The notes beneath the pieces were generated by a model. It was not told the DNA's origin. It was given only the letters and a program-made list of their open reading frames with translations, and did no database searches. The translations under genes and the position numbers were made by a program. From assembly GCA_905212635.1 (NCBI GenBank), contig CAJMFH010000002.1:56853-120852 (forward strand): 64,000 bases of DNA, read 5' to 3'. Source of the DNA: an uncultured Lachnoclostridium sp. (lineage in GTDB: Bacteria > Bacillota > Clostridia > Lachnospirales > Lachnospiraceae). This document shows, piece by piece, positions 51,413-60,522 of this stretch; the first letter of the stretch is position 1, and each line of letters opens with the position of its first letter.

Positions 51413-52318
51413 TCAGGAACGCTTCACATGCTCATGAGTAAATAAATGGTCCGAACAATATTCATAATTTCCCTCGCATTTTGAGCAATACCGGAACTCA
51501 AGCTGAGGTGAATCCAGTTCTGTCCGTCCACAAATTGCACATTTGTGTCTTGGCTGCCCTGCCTGCTGTGCCGTATTTTTGTAAATGACGCGGCGTTTTT
51601 TCGCCTGCTTCATACGCATTCCGAGATGCGGCTCTCTTGCAATCGCATAAAAGATCACAAAATCCAGAAGCGCTGCCACAATCAAAAGCATCCGCATATA
51701 TCCACGATAATCTCCGGTCTGAGCATATCGCACGATCTCGACAACATTCAACAAAATGTAAATATATCCCAGCCATTTTGCCTTGATCGGAATCAGGAAA
51801 TACAAACGGAATACCGTATCCGGAAACAGAAAAGCAAAGGCTAAAAACATGGAAAGATTCAAATCACTCAGATCGATCTGACAGGCAAGTCCAAATCCAA
51901 TCTGCGGTGCCAGAGCCTGTCCGTTTGCATGACAAACGACAAAATAATAGCCAAATGTCATAATGAGGATCAATAAAATCCCGGTAAAATAAAAGGCATT
52001 AAATCGAAATCTTCCCCAGATCTGCTCTAACATACTGCCGATCCAGTAATACACATACAGCATGATACCAAAGAATATCATATTGATCAGCGCGCCACCG
52101 GAACCAATGCTCACATACGGATAAAAGAGAAAGGTTACGATCCTCCATACCTGTCCATGCAGGATGGCATAAACATTGAGGCTCAGATACATTTCATAAA
52201 ATCCCGGAACCACCAGTCCGATCACACTTCCAATAATGCTTACGATAACCATATAACGCATCAAATTAGGAATCGCATAGCGTCCCAATTTGCGCTCTAC
52301 CTTATCAAACCATTTCAT
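51413..52318 (-). CDS. Derlin/rhomboid-like membrane protein with C-terminal zinc finger (no protease site)
   Basis: The 301-residue protein has six membrane segments with rhomboid-superfamily marks: HGQVWRIVTFLFYPYVSI (Trp-Arg motif), NMIFFGIMLYVYYWIGSMLEQIWGRFRFN. The Gly-x-Ser-Gly motif and the His of active rhomboid proteases are missing; where the protease helix should be it reads NLSMFLAFAFLFPDTVFRLYFL, closer to derlin-like pseudoproteases. The last ~50 residues hold a Cys/His cluster (KCAICGRTEL ... YCSKCEGNYEYCSDHLFTHEH), a probable zinc finger. It follows corA by 20 bases and precedes the double glycosyltransferase by 37. Confidence 0.8.
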   Translation of the reverse strand: MKWFDKVERKLGRYAIPNLMRYMVIVSIIGSVIGLVVPGFYEMYLSLNVYAILHGQVWRIVTFLFYPYVSIGSGGALINMIFFGIMLYVYYWIGSMLEQIWGRFRFNAFYFTGILLILIMTFGYYFVVCHANGQALAPQIGFGLACQIDLSDLNLSMFLAFAFLFPDTVFRLYFLIPIKAKWLGYIYILLNVVEIVRYAQTGDYRGYMRMLLIVAALLDFVIFYAIAREPHLGMRMKQAKKRRVIYKNTAQQAGQPRHKCAICGRTELDSPQLEFRYCSKCEGNYEYCSDHLFTHEHVKRS

Positions 52319-52338
52319 AAATATTAAAAACCTCGCTT

Positions 52339-53265
52339 TTAAAATAAGTTTTTCTTCTTAAAGAAGAATACTAAAACTACGGTTACGATCAACGTGATCG
52401 CTGTCACAATATAAAATCCATACGGGTTGTCCCCCAATGGAATATGCTGAAAATTCATTCCGTAAAAGCTGGCAATCATCGTTGGAATCGAAAGTACGAT
52501 CGTCACGGTTGACAAAAATTTCATAACCACATTGAGGTTATTGGAAATAACCGACGCAAAGGCATCCATCGTTCCACTCAAAATGTCACTGTAAATTTTT
52601 GCCATCTCGATTGCCTGTTTATTCTCGACGATAACGTCTTCCAGCAGATCTTCATCTTCCGGATATTTCTTAATCTTCTCTGTACGAAGCAGTTTCTCCA
52701 GCACCGTTTCATTGGATCGCAGAGACGTGGTAAAATAAACCAGACTTTTTTCCAATTCCAAAAGTTCAATCAGCTCTTTATTTCTCTGTGAAATATGCAG
52801 TTTTTCTTCAATCTGTTCACTCTTGCGGTCAATAATACGCAGGTAGCGCAGATAAGAAGTCGCATTGCGGTACAGGATCTGAAATACAAATCGTGTTTTC
52901 TTAAATGTATAAAATTCTCGTTCGCGGTTATTCATAAATGCTTTTAATACCGGTGTCTCTTCCAGGCATACGGTCACTATGATTTTTTCCGTTGTATAGA
53001 TACCAAGAGGAATCGTTACATACCTGTCTTTTTCATCTAAGGAAGGGATGTCCACCAAAATCACAACATAATCATTCTCTATTTCCACACGGGAACGTTC
53101 TTCATCATCCAGAGGTGCACGCAGATCATCAATATCAATTCCTGTCGTCGCCGACACGGTTTCCAGTTCTTCCATCGTCGGTTTCGTCAGTGCAACCCAG
53201 CATCCTTCCGTCACTTGATCCAATTCCTGTAGTCCGTCTTCGACGGTATTAAAAATTTGAAGCAT
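52339..53265 (-). CDS. CorA family divalent metal (magnesium) transporter
   Basis: The 308-residue protein has an N-terminal soluble alpha/beta domain, long helices, and two C-terminal membrane helices. Between them lies the GMN signature (SFYGMNFQHIPLG), the Mg2+ selectivity motif of CorA, and the C-terminus is basic (FFFKKKNLF). It forms a homopentameric channel for Mg2+/Co2+. The start has AGGAGGAAAGAAGC spacing with GGAGG. A consensus promoter stands upstream. It is the first gene of the run down to gerW. Confidence 0.93.
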   Translation of the reverse strand: MLQIFNTVEDGLQELDQVTEGCWVALTKPTMEELETVSATTGIDIDDLRAPLDDEERSRVEIENDYVVILVDIPSLDEKDRYVTIPLGIYTTEKIIVTVCLEETPVLKAFMNNREREFYTFKKTRFVFQILYRNATSYLRYLRIIDRKSEQIEEKLHISQRNKELIELLELEKSLVYFTTSLRSNETVLEKLLRTEKIKKYPEDEDLLEDVIVENKQAIEMAKIYSDILSGTMDAFASVISNNLNVVMKFLSTVTIVLSIPTMIASFYGMNFQHIPLGDNPYGFYIVTAITLIVTVVLVFFFKKKNLF

Positions 53266-53311
53266 GCTTCTTTCCTCCTATTCTCTGTAAATTGTAAACA
53301 TAGATATTTTT

Positions 53312-53340
53312 ATTATACTTTTTTGGGGAATCTTTGTCAA
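53312..53340 (-). promoter_or_regulatory. Perfect sigma-A promoter of corA
   Basis: Minus strand TTGACA (53335-53340), 17-base spacer, TATAAT (53312-53317): both hexamers match the consensus completely. The leader is only about 40 nt, too short for a magnesium riboswitch. Confidence 0.9.
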
Positions 53341-53397
53341 ACTGTATTTGTTTTGTTATACAGTTTTAATTAGAAAATGAAACCAAAGTTTCCCCCC

Positions 53398-53416
53398 CGG
53401 GACCGCTCGCGCTTAG
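53398..53416. repeat. Copy 2 of a 19-bp intergenic repeat
   Basis: Identical to 3912-3930. It adjoins the nested hairpin at 53417-53475. It sits in the 328-base gap between corA and the LysM gene, preceded by a run of seven C. Besides this repeat, the hairpin and the corA promoter, nothing else was recognised in the gap. Confidence 0.7.
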
Positions 53417-53475
53417 TGAACCCACGTAACAGTGCATGAGGGCAAACTACGCCCTCTATGCACTGACGGTGTTCA
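53417..53475 (-). repeat. Nested hairpin downstream of the LysM gene
   Basis: Minus strand pairs TGAAC / GTTCA, CAGTGCAT / ATGCACTG and GAGGGC / GCCCTC around a 7-base loop. No T tract follows; the 19-bp repeat follows directly. Possible 3'-end structure of the LysM transcript or part of the repeat unit. Confidence 0.6.
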
Positions 53476-53593
53476 AAATCCCTTATGGAAAATCTTTGAT
53501 CCCATTATTCTAAATAGAACGGCAACAAAACAAATTACAAATTATATTTATATTGTGTAACCGTATTCAATCGGCTGTTTGGGTTTACTCATT

Positions 53594-54139
53594 CTATTTG
53601 GTAAAGTACAGGATCTGGTCTTCCTGCAAGGCTACCTGATCCAAGTTGTTTAGCCGGACAAATTCTTCCCAGGATGTCTCATGTGCCATAAGGACTTCGC
53701 CCAGGCTTTGCTTTCCATCGGTGATGTACACTTTTTTCTCTTCCTCCACTCCAGAAGAACTTTCGGAAGAAATGACTTCTTTTTCCTCCGGTGCTTCTGC
53801 TGATTCTTCTGCGACTTTTTCTGTCTCATTTTCTATCGTTTCACTTTCCGCCGTTTTGTCCTCTTCCTGCGACTGTACCGGCGATTGGTTTTCCGACTCG
53901 TCGGTCACTGCTGTTACCGGCAATGGTTCGTCTTTTGGCATCGGCATGCAAATCATCCCCTGATGAGCGCGTACCATCGGAATGCAGATTTCCTGTCCTA
54001 CCTGTAGATTGTACACATCTACATAGGGATTGGCACGCAGCAGCATCGCCATCGGGATCCGGTAATACCGGCTGAGCTGATACAGCGTATCTCCCGGTTT
54101 TATCACATGTACCATTCCATTACAATATCTGCGATTCAT
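53594..54139 (-). CDS. LysM domain protein
   Basis: The 181-residue protein has one clear LysM domain near the N-terminus (residues ~9-55: VHVIKPGDTLYQLSRYYRIPMAMLLRANPYVDVYNLQVGQEICIP), then an acidic, Ser/Glu-rich linker, and a C-terminal segment (QSLGEVLMAHETSWEEFVRLNNLDQVALQEDQILYFTK) with the pattern of a second, diverged LysM. LysM binds peptidoglycan or chitin-type glycans; no signal peptide is visible, so it may act with another export route or in the spore. GAGGAA lies 6 bases before the ATG. Confidence 0.85.
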   Translation of the reverse strand: MNRRYCNGMVHVIKPGDTLYQLSRYYRIPMAMLLRANPYVDVYNLQVGQEICIPMVRAHQGMICMPMPKDEPLPVTAVTDESENQSPVQSQEEDKTAESETIENETEKVAEESAEAPEEKEVISSESSSGVEEEKKVYITDGKQSLGEVLMAHETSWEEFVRLNNLDQVALQEDQILYFTK

Positions 54140-54212
54140 GAAATTTCCTCAATTCTATTTGCTTCTCTAACAGTATATTCAACTGCCAATTTTAAGTTAC
54201 TCGCGAATTTTG

Positions 54213-54241
54213 TTTACAAAACGCAAATTTTGTCGTATACT
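54213..54241 (+). promoter_or_regulatory. Promoter of the dehydratase activase gene
   Basis: TTTACA (54213-54218), 17-base spacer, TATACT (54236-54241). The untranslated leader to the ATG at 54337 is about 90 nt; no known riboswitch was seen in it. Confidence 0.75.
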
Positions 54242-54336
54242 ATAACTCAAAGCGCATTTTTTATAAAACACATTTAATAAGTAGTAAAGCACTTTCATAA
54301 AGATAGAGATATACGTTTCACATAATGGAGGTTAGT

Positions 54337-57300
54337 ATGAACAGAGTAGGTATAGATATTGGCTCAACGACAGTCAAGATCGCGATTATCGACGAACAAA
54401 ATAAAATCTTGTTTTCTGCATATGAACGTCACTACGCAAATATTCAGGAAACACTTCGCGGTATCATTGAGCGTGCTTATGAACAGCTCGGTGATCAGGC
54501 AATTGCTCCGATGATCACCGGTTCCGGCGGATTAACCATTTCGGAACACCTTGATATTCCTTTTGTACAGGAGGTTGTCAGTGTAGCAACCGCCTTAAAG
54601 GATTTCGCTCCTCAGACCGATGTAGCGATCGAACTCGGCGGAGAAGATGCCAAGATTATTTATTTTACCGGAGGAATTGAGCAGCGAATGAATGGAATCT
54701 GTGCCGGGGGTACCGGTTCTTTCATCGATCAGATGGCAACCCTGTTAAAAACAGACGCTGCCGGATTAAATGAATATGCCAAAGATTATCAGGCAATCTA
54801 TCCGATTGCTTCCCGTTGTGGTGTATTTGCCAAAACGGACATTCAGCCGCTGATCAATGAAGGTGCCTCCAAACCGGATCTCGCCGCTTCCATCTTTCAG
54901 GCGGTAGTCAATCAGACGATCAGTGGACTTGCCTGCGGTAAGCCAATCCGCGGAAATGTAGCCTTCTTAGGGGGACCGCTTCATTTCCTTACGGAATTAA
55001 AAGCCGCTTTCATCCGCACGCTTGAGCTGACTGACGATGCCATTATTGCTCCTGAGCATTCCCATCTTTTTGCCGCAAGCGGTGCTGCGATGAACTCAAA
55101 GGGCGAAGGCGAGACTACATTAAAACAATTATTGGACAAATTAAGCAGCAAGATTCATATGGAATTCGAAGTAACCCGTATGGAACCATTGTTTGCTTCG
55201 GAAAAAGAATACGAAGACTTTACGGCACGCCACAACAACCATGCTGTAAAAAAAGGAACTCTTACCGATTATGAAGGAAATGTTTTCCTCGGAATCGATG
55301 CCGGTTCCACAACGACCAAAGTCGCTCTCGTCGGAGAAGACGGATCCCTTTTGTATTCATTCTATGACAACAACAACGGAAGTCCGCTCAAAACGACGAT
55401 TAAAGCCGTGAAAGAAATTTATGAACTTCTTCCCGACAGTGCAACGATCGTCCGCTCCTGCTCTACCGGTTACGGCGAAGCATTGATTAAGTCTGCCCTG
55501 ATGTTGGACGAGGGGGAAGTTGAGACGGTATCCCATTATTATGCCGCTTCTTTCTTCGAGCCAAATGTAGACTGTATTCTGGACATCGGCGGACAGGATA
55601 TGAAATGTATTAAGATTAAAAATCACTCGGTTGACAGCGTGCAGTTAAATGAGGCATGTTCTTCCGGATGTGGTTCCTTTATTGAGACCTTTGCCCGTTC
55701 CTTGAATTACGGTGTCAAAGATTTTGCAAAACTCGCATTATTTGCCGAAAACCCGATCGATCTCGGATCGCGCTGTACGGTATTTATGAATTCCAAAGTA
55801 AAGCAGGCGCAGAAAGAGGGCGCTACGGTAGCCGACATTTCCGCCGGTCTTGCCATTTCTGTCATTAAAAATGCCCTGCTGAAGGTAATCAAATTAACGG
55901 ATCCAAAAGATCTCGGAACCAATGTCGTTGTACAGGGAGGAACTTTCTACAACGATGCGGTTCTCCGCAGTTTTGAACGTGTCTCGGGCTGTCAGGCCGT
56001 ACGCCCGGACATCGCCGGTATCATGGGAGCTTTTGGTGCTGCCCTGATTGCACGGGAACATTACGAAGAAGGAATGCCTACCACAATGCTTCCTTTAGAA
56101 GACATTATTGCTTTGAAATTTGAAAGTTCCATGTCACGTTGTAAAGGATGTACGAACCAGTGCCGCCTTACAATCAACAAATTCACCGGCGGCCGCCAGT
56201 TTATCTCCGGAAACCGCTGTGAACGTGGACTCGGAATTACCAAAAAGAAAAAAGATGTTCCGAACTTATTTGAATATAAAAACAAACGATTATTCGACCA
56301 TTATAAACCATTGACCGCGGACAAAGCATATCGTGGCAAAGTCGGTATTCCGCGTGTTCTGAATATGTACGAGGATTATCCATTCTGGTTTACATTCTTC
56401 ACGGAACTGGGTTACGAAGTTGTTCTTTCGCCAAAATCCAGCCGGAAGATCTACTCACTGGGTATTGAATCCATCCCAAGTGAGTCCGAATGTTACCCGG
56501 CGAAACTGGCACACGGTCATGTGATGTGGCTGATCCATCAGGGACTGGATTACATCTTCTACCCTTGTGTGCCTTACGAACGCTGTGAATTTGAGGGAGC
56601 CGGCAATCATTACAATTGTCCGATTGTTACCTCTTATGGCGAGAATATTAAAAACAACGTCGAAGAACTTGCTGGTTCTGACATTATTTTCCAGAACCCA
56701 TTTCTTTCTTTTGAAAGTGAAAAGATTCTTACTGATGAATTAGTAAAAGTAATTTCAAAGGAAAATGGCATTGCGGAATCCGAAATCCGTCAGGCTGCCC
56801 ATACTGCCTTTGAAGAATTGACGGAAACAAGAGAGGATATCAAACGTAAGGGCGAAGAAGTCCTGAAATGGATGAAAGAGACCGGCAAACACGGTATTGT
56901 CCTTGCCGGCCGTCCGTATCATATTGATCCGGAAATCAACCACGGAATTCCGGAATTGATTGCTTCTTACGATATTGCCGTTCTTTCCGAGGACAGCGTA
57001 TCGCATCTGGAGCCGATCAACCGCCCTACGATCGCAATGGATCAATGGATGTATCATTCCCGTCTGTACGCCGCCGCGACCTTTGTACGCACGCAGGATA
57101 ATCTGGATATGATCCAGTTAAATTCCTTTGGCTGTGGTCTGGATGCGGTAACAACGGATCAGGTTAATGATATACTAACGGGTTCCAATAAGATCTGCAC
57201 CGTCCTTAAGATTGACGAAGTAAACAACCTAGGGGCAGCCAGAATCCGTATCCGTTCTCTGATCTCTGCGGTAAAAGACCGAGAGCGAAAGGGCGTAAAA

Positions 57301-58551
57301 GCAGAGGTAAAAGATGCCGCTTACCACCGCGTGATCTTTACCGAGGAAATGCGTAAAAACTATACGATCCTCGCACCGCAGATGTCACCGATTCATTTTG
57401 ACATGGTCGTTCCGGCACTTGCCGCTGCCGGTTATAACATCGTCCAGCTTCCTACCGGAGAGGACGAATTGGATTACGGCCTCAAATATGTCAACAACGA
57501 TGCCTGCTATCCTTCTCTTCTTGTCGTTGGACAGTTTATGAAAGCTCTGCTTTCCGGCAAATACGACCTTGACCGCACCGCGATCATCATCACCCAGACC
57601 GGTGGTGGATGCCGTGCAACAAACTACATCGGATTTATCCGCCGTGCCCTGCGAAAAGCCGGCATGGAACAAGTGCCGGTTATCTCATTAAGCGCCGGTG
57701 TGGAAAAGAATCCGGGATTTAAGATTAATTACCGCCTTCTCAATGGTGCCATTCAGGCTTTGGTATATGGCGATCTGTTTATGCGTGTTGTTTACAAAAC
57801 CCGCCCATATGAAAAAGTGCCGGGTTCTGTCAATGCCCTCCATGAAAAATGGAAACAGGTATGTATCGAAGCGGTAAAACATCCGAAACGTTCAGAGTTC
57901 CACAAAAATATCCGTGGAATTATCAAAGATTTTGATGCTATTGAACTTCGCGATGATGTCAAGAAACCGAAAGTTGGTATCGTCGGCGAGATTTTGGTAA
58001 AATACCTGCCAGCCGCCAATAACTATATCGTTAAACTGCTGGAAGAAGAAGGTGCTGAAGCCGTATGTCCGGACATGCTGGACTTCTTCATGTACAGTGC
58101 TTACAATAATATTTTTAAAGCGGAACACCTTGGCAAACCATCCTCTACGAAACTGCTTTCCAAAGCCGCCATCTGGTTTATGGAACGTTATCGTAAGGTT
58201 ATGCGCCAGGCACTTGAAGAAAGCAATCGTTTTGAACCACCGGCAAATATTTATGAATTGGCTGATTATGCCGCTCCATTCGTATCTGCCGGCAACCAGA
58301 CCGGCGAGGGCTGGTTCCTTACCGGCGAAATGATCGAGCTGATTCACAGCGGAGTACCAAACATCGTTTGTACGCAGCCATTTGGCTGTCTGCCAAACCA
58401 TGTCGTAGGAAAAGGTGTGATCAAACAGCTCCGCTCCGCCTTCCCAGATGCCAACATCGTAGCCGTTGACTACGATCCCGGTGCCAGCGAAGTAAATCAG
58501 TTAAATCGAATCAAACTGATGTTAGCGACAGCGAACGAAAATATGAAGTAA
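54337..58551 (+). CDS. Fused 2-hydroxyacyl-CoA dehydratase activase-type protein (BcrAD/HgdC-like, DUF2229)
   Basis: The 1404-residue protein joins two activase (ASKHA ATPase) domains with a dehydratase-like part. Domain 1 (~1-255) has GIDIGSTTVKIA and GICAGGTGSFIDQ; domain 2 (~315-590) has GIDAGSTTTKVAL and NEACSSGCGSFIETFA. Each has the CxxxGxG-type Cys near the [4Fe-4S] site of HgdC. Then KGCTNQCRLTINKF (~608), a DUF2229 part (~660-880) and a dehydratase D-component-like part (~1000-1230). Such proteins use ATP to drive electron transfer; some are orphans near no substrate enzyme. The ATG at 54337 has GGAGG 5 bases before. No neighbouring substrate genes, so the substrate is unknown. Confidence 0.88.
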   Translation: MNRVGIDIGSTTVKIAIIDEQNKILFSAYERHYANIQETLRGIIERAYEQLGDQAIAPMITGSGGLTISEHLDIPFVQEVVSVATALKDFAPQTDVAIELGGEDAKIIYFTGGIEQRMNGICAGGTGSFIDQMATLLKTDAAGLNEYAKDYQAIYPIASRCGVFAKTDIQPLINEGASKPDLAASIFQAVVNQTISGLACGKPIRGNVAFLGGPLHFLTELKAAFIRTLELTDDAIIAPEHSHLFAASGAAMNSKGEGETTLKQLLDKLSSKIHMEFEVTRMEPLFASEKEYEDFTARHNNHAVKKGTLTDYEGNVFLGIDAGSTTTKVALVGEDGSLLYSFYDNNNGSPLKTTIKAVKEIYELLPDSATIVRSCSTGYGEALIKSALMLDEGEVETVSHYYAASFFEPNVDCILDIGGQDMKCIKIKNHSVDSVQLNEACSSGCGSFIETFARSLNYGVKDFAKLALFAENPIDLGSRCTVFMNSKVKQAQKEGATVADISAGLAISVIKNALLKVIKLTDPKDLGTNVVVQGGTFYNDAVLRSFERVSGCQAVRPDIAGIMGAFGAALIAREHYEEGMPTTMLPLEDIIALKFESSMSRCKGCTNQCRLTINKFTGGRQFISGNRCERGLGITKKKKDVPNLFEYKNKRLFDHYKPLTADKAYRGKVGIPRVLNMYEDYPFWFTFFTELGYEVVLSPKSSRKIYSLGIESIPSESECYPAKLAHGHVMWLIHQGLDYIFYPCVPYERCEFEGAGNHYNCPIVTSYGENIKNNVEELAGSDIIFQNPFLSFESEKILTDELVKVISKENGIAESEIRQAAHTAFEELTETREDIKRKGEEVLKWMKETGKHGIVLAGRPYHIDPEINHGIPELIASYDIAVLSEDSVSHLEPINRPTIAMDQWMYHSRLYAAATFVRTQDNLDMIQLNSFGCGLDAVTTDQVNDILTGSNKICTVLKIDEVNNLGAARIRIRSLISAVKDRERKGVKAEVKDAAYHRVIFTEEMRKNYTILAPQMSPIHFDMVVPALAAAGYNIVQLPTGEDELDYGLKYVNNDACYPSLLVVGQFMKALLSGKYDLDRTAIIITQTGGGCRATNYIGFIRRALRKAGMEQVPVISLSAGVEKNPGFKINYRLLNGAIQALVYGDLFMRVVYKTRPYEKVPGSVNALHEKWKQVCIEAVKHPKRSEFHKNIRGIIKDFDAIELRDDVKKPKVGIVGEILVKYLPAANNYIVKLLEEEGAEAVCPDMLDFFMYSAYNNIFKAEHLGKPSSTKLLSKAAIWFMERYRKVMRQALEESNRFEPPANIYELADYAAPFVSAGNQTGEGWFLTGEMIELIHSGVPNIVCTQPFGCLPNHVVGKGVIKQLRSAFPDANIVAVDYDPGASEVNQLNRIKLMLATANENMK

Positions 58552-58557
58552 AAACTG

Positions 58558-58631
58558 CACCCCACTGCCATCTCTCCGCGAGACGAATATGCGCAAGCGC
58601 ATATAGTCTCGCAAGAAATGGCAGTGGGGTG
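58558..58631 (+). repeat. Long nested hairpin after the dehydratase activase gene
   Basis: Outer arms caccccactgccat (58558-58571) and atggcagtggggtg (58618-58631) match perfectly. An internal loop follows, then gcgagac / gtctcgc and atatgcgc / gcgcatat around a two-base loop. Total length 74 bases. It begins 7 bases after the stop codon. No T tract follows, so it is an RNA 3'-end structure or a repeat-type element rather than a plain terminator; a normal terminator lies further on. Confidence 0.75.
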
Positions 58632-58694
58632 TTATAAGTTAAAGGTTAGGGTACTATAATGGGAACTTCAAATAAACATATTCTCCCCTTTAAA

Positions 58695-58736
58695 TTTTAA
58701 AAAGCCCCCATATATTACTATGGGGGCTTTTTAAAA
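58695..58736. terminator. Bidirectional terminator between the activase gene and leuA
   Basis: ttttaaaaagccccca pairs with tgggggctttttaaaa around tatattacta. It stands immediately before the leuA stop on minus and 140 bases past the activase stop on plus, so it can end both convergent units. Confidence 0.92.
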
Positions 58737-60428
58737 TTACTCTTTCACTGCTTCATTTGCGATAAAGCGGTTTACGGCACTGAACAATGCACGGATGGAA
58801 GCACGGGTAATATTGGAACTGATTCCTACACCGTGAGTCACGATTCCGCGGCTCTCATCCATCAAGTGGATATAGGCTGCTGCCTGGGCATTGGATCCCA
58901 TCTGCAATGCATGTTCCGTATAATCCAGTACCTTGATCGGCATATTGATCTCTGCCTGCAATCCACGCTGTACCGCATCGATTGGTCCATTTCCGTAGGC
59001 TTCGATTGTCTTTTCGTTTCCTTCAAATGTATACGTCAGATAAACCTTGGTGTCAAATCCACTTTCCGGCATTTCTTCGCTCAGATCTTCTACCTTTAAG
59101 CGGCGGAAATGATACGGCTCTTTGCGGTCAATGTAATGCGCTTTAAATTCTGACATGATCTGATCCGGTGCCACTTCTCCCTGTTTTTCAGAGATCTTCT
59201 GAATGACATCTGCAAATTCTTTGTGCATACTCTTCGGCAGTTTGAACCCAAAGTAGGTATCCATAACAAAGGCAACACCACCCTTTCCGGACTGGCTGTT
59301 AATACGCACGATTGGCTCGTACTCTCTTCCCAGATCACTTGGATCAATCGGAAGATATGGAACTTCCCAATGCTCATTGCCACGCTCGTGCATTGCCTGA
59401 ACACCCTTATTGATCGCATCCTGATGAGATCCGGAAAATGCGGTAAATACTAATTTTCCTGCATAAGGATGACGCATATCAATATCCATTTTATTACATC
59501 TCTCATATACATCAATAATCTCGTTTACATTTTCAATCTCCAGCTCCGGATTGATTCCCTGAGAGAACATATTGTATGCAATATTCAAAACGTCCACATT
59601 TCCGGTACGTTCTCCATTGCCAAACAACGTTCCTTCCACACGGTCAGCTCCCGCAAGCATTGCCAGCTCCGCGGACGCAACCGCTGTACCACGGTCGTTG
59701 TGCGGGTGGATACTTAAAATAACACGCTCACGGTCTTTGAAGTGCGTTGACATCCATTCAATCTGATCGGCATAGACATTTGGTGTGTTCATCTCTACCG
59801 TAGATGGCAGGTTGATAATCACCTTTTTGTCTTTGGAAGCACCCCATTCATCCAGAACGGCTTCACAGACCTCCAGCGCATATGGAAGTTCTGTTCCGGT
59901 AAAACTTTCCGGAGAATACTCTAAGATCACTTCTCCGTCGTAATCTTTCATATATTTCTTAACCATTTTGGTTCCGTCAATCGCAATCTGTTTTACTTCG
60001 TCCTGTGACATATGGAATACTACATCACGCTGCAATGTCGAAGTAGAATTATAAATATGAACAATTGCACGTTTGATTCCTTTCAAAGACTCAAATGTCT
60101 TTTCAATCAGATGCTCACGGCACTGTGTCAAGACCTGAACCGTCACATCATCCGGAATCAGATTTCTCTCTACCAATTGTCTCAAAAAATCATATTCAAT
60201 CTGGGACGCACTTGGAAATCCAATCTCAATTTCCTTAAATCCCAGTTTTACAAGCAGGTTAAAGAATTCAATTTTCTCTTCTACCACCATCGGCTCGATC
60301 AAAGCCTGATTTCCATCTCTCAAATCTACACTGCACCAGATTGGTGCTTTTTCAATCTCTTTATTCGGCCAGGTACGTTCTTTAAAGTCCACAACCGGCA
60401 CTCTTTTATATCGTTTATAGTTTAACAT
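58737..60428 (-). CDS. leuA: 2-Isopropylmalate synthase (long, type-2-like)
   Basis: LeuA joins acetyl-CoA and 2-oxoisovalerate to start leucine synthesis. The 563-residue protein opens with RYKRVPVVDFKERTWPNKEIEKAPIWCSVDLRDGNQAL, the type-2 (actinobacterial/fungal-like) form. The metal motif HPHNDRGTAVASAE lies at ~240-255. The C-terminal ~110 residues are the leucine-binding regulatory (LeuA dimer) domain. It is transcribed alone from a TTGACT/TAAAAT promoter with a short leader, without a T-box or leader peptide that I can see; no leuBCD here. It ends at a bidirectional terminator. Confidence 0.95.
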   Translation of the reverse strand: MLNYKRYKRVPVVDFKERTWPNKEIEKAPIWCSVDLRDGNQALIEPMVVEEKIEFFNLLVKLGFKEIEIGFPSASQIEYDFLRQLVERNLIPDDVTVQVLTQCREHLIEKTFESLKGIKRAIVHIYNSTSTLQRDVVFHMSQDEVKQIAIDGTKMVKKYMKDYDGEVILEYSPESFTGTELPYALEVCEAVLDEWGASKDKKVIINLPSTVEMNTPNVYADQIEWMSTHFKDRERVILSIHPHNDRGTAVASAELAMLAGADRVEGTLFGNGERTGNVDVLNIAYNMFSQGINPELEIENVNEIIDVYERCNKMDIDMRHPYAGKLVFTAFSGSHQDAINKGVQAMHERGNEHWEVPYLPIDPSDLGREYEPIVRINSQSGKGGVAFVMDTYFGFKLPKSMHKEFADVIQKISEKQGEVAPDQIMSEFKAHYIDRKEPYHFRRLKVEDLSEEMPESGFDTKVYLTYTFEGNEKTIEAYGNGPIDAVQRGLQAEINMPIKVLDYTEHALQMGSNAQAAAYIHLMDESRGIVTHGVGISSNITRASIRALFSAVNRFIANEAVKE

Positions 60429-60475
60429 CTCTTACATCCTCTCTTTTCATCAAATCAAATTCTTTCCAATATTTT

Positions 60476-60503
60476 ATTTTACACCAAAATACAGGAAAGT
60501 CAA
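60476..60503 (-). promoter_or_regulatory. Promoter of leuA
   Basis: Minus strand TTGACT (60498-60503), 16-base spacer, TAAAAT (60476-60481). The leader is about 40 nt. Confidence 0.75.
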
Positions 60504-60522
60504 GTCATAGTACAGATACGTA

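Noticed and set aside
53266..53340. Magnesium (M-box) riboswitch before corA
   Set aside because: The leader between promoter and start is only about 40 nt, too short for an M-box.
60429..60522. T-box or leucine leader peptide before leuA
   Set aside because: The leader is about 40 nt with no stem, no Leu-codon run and no T-box motif.
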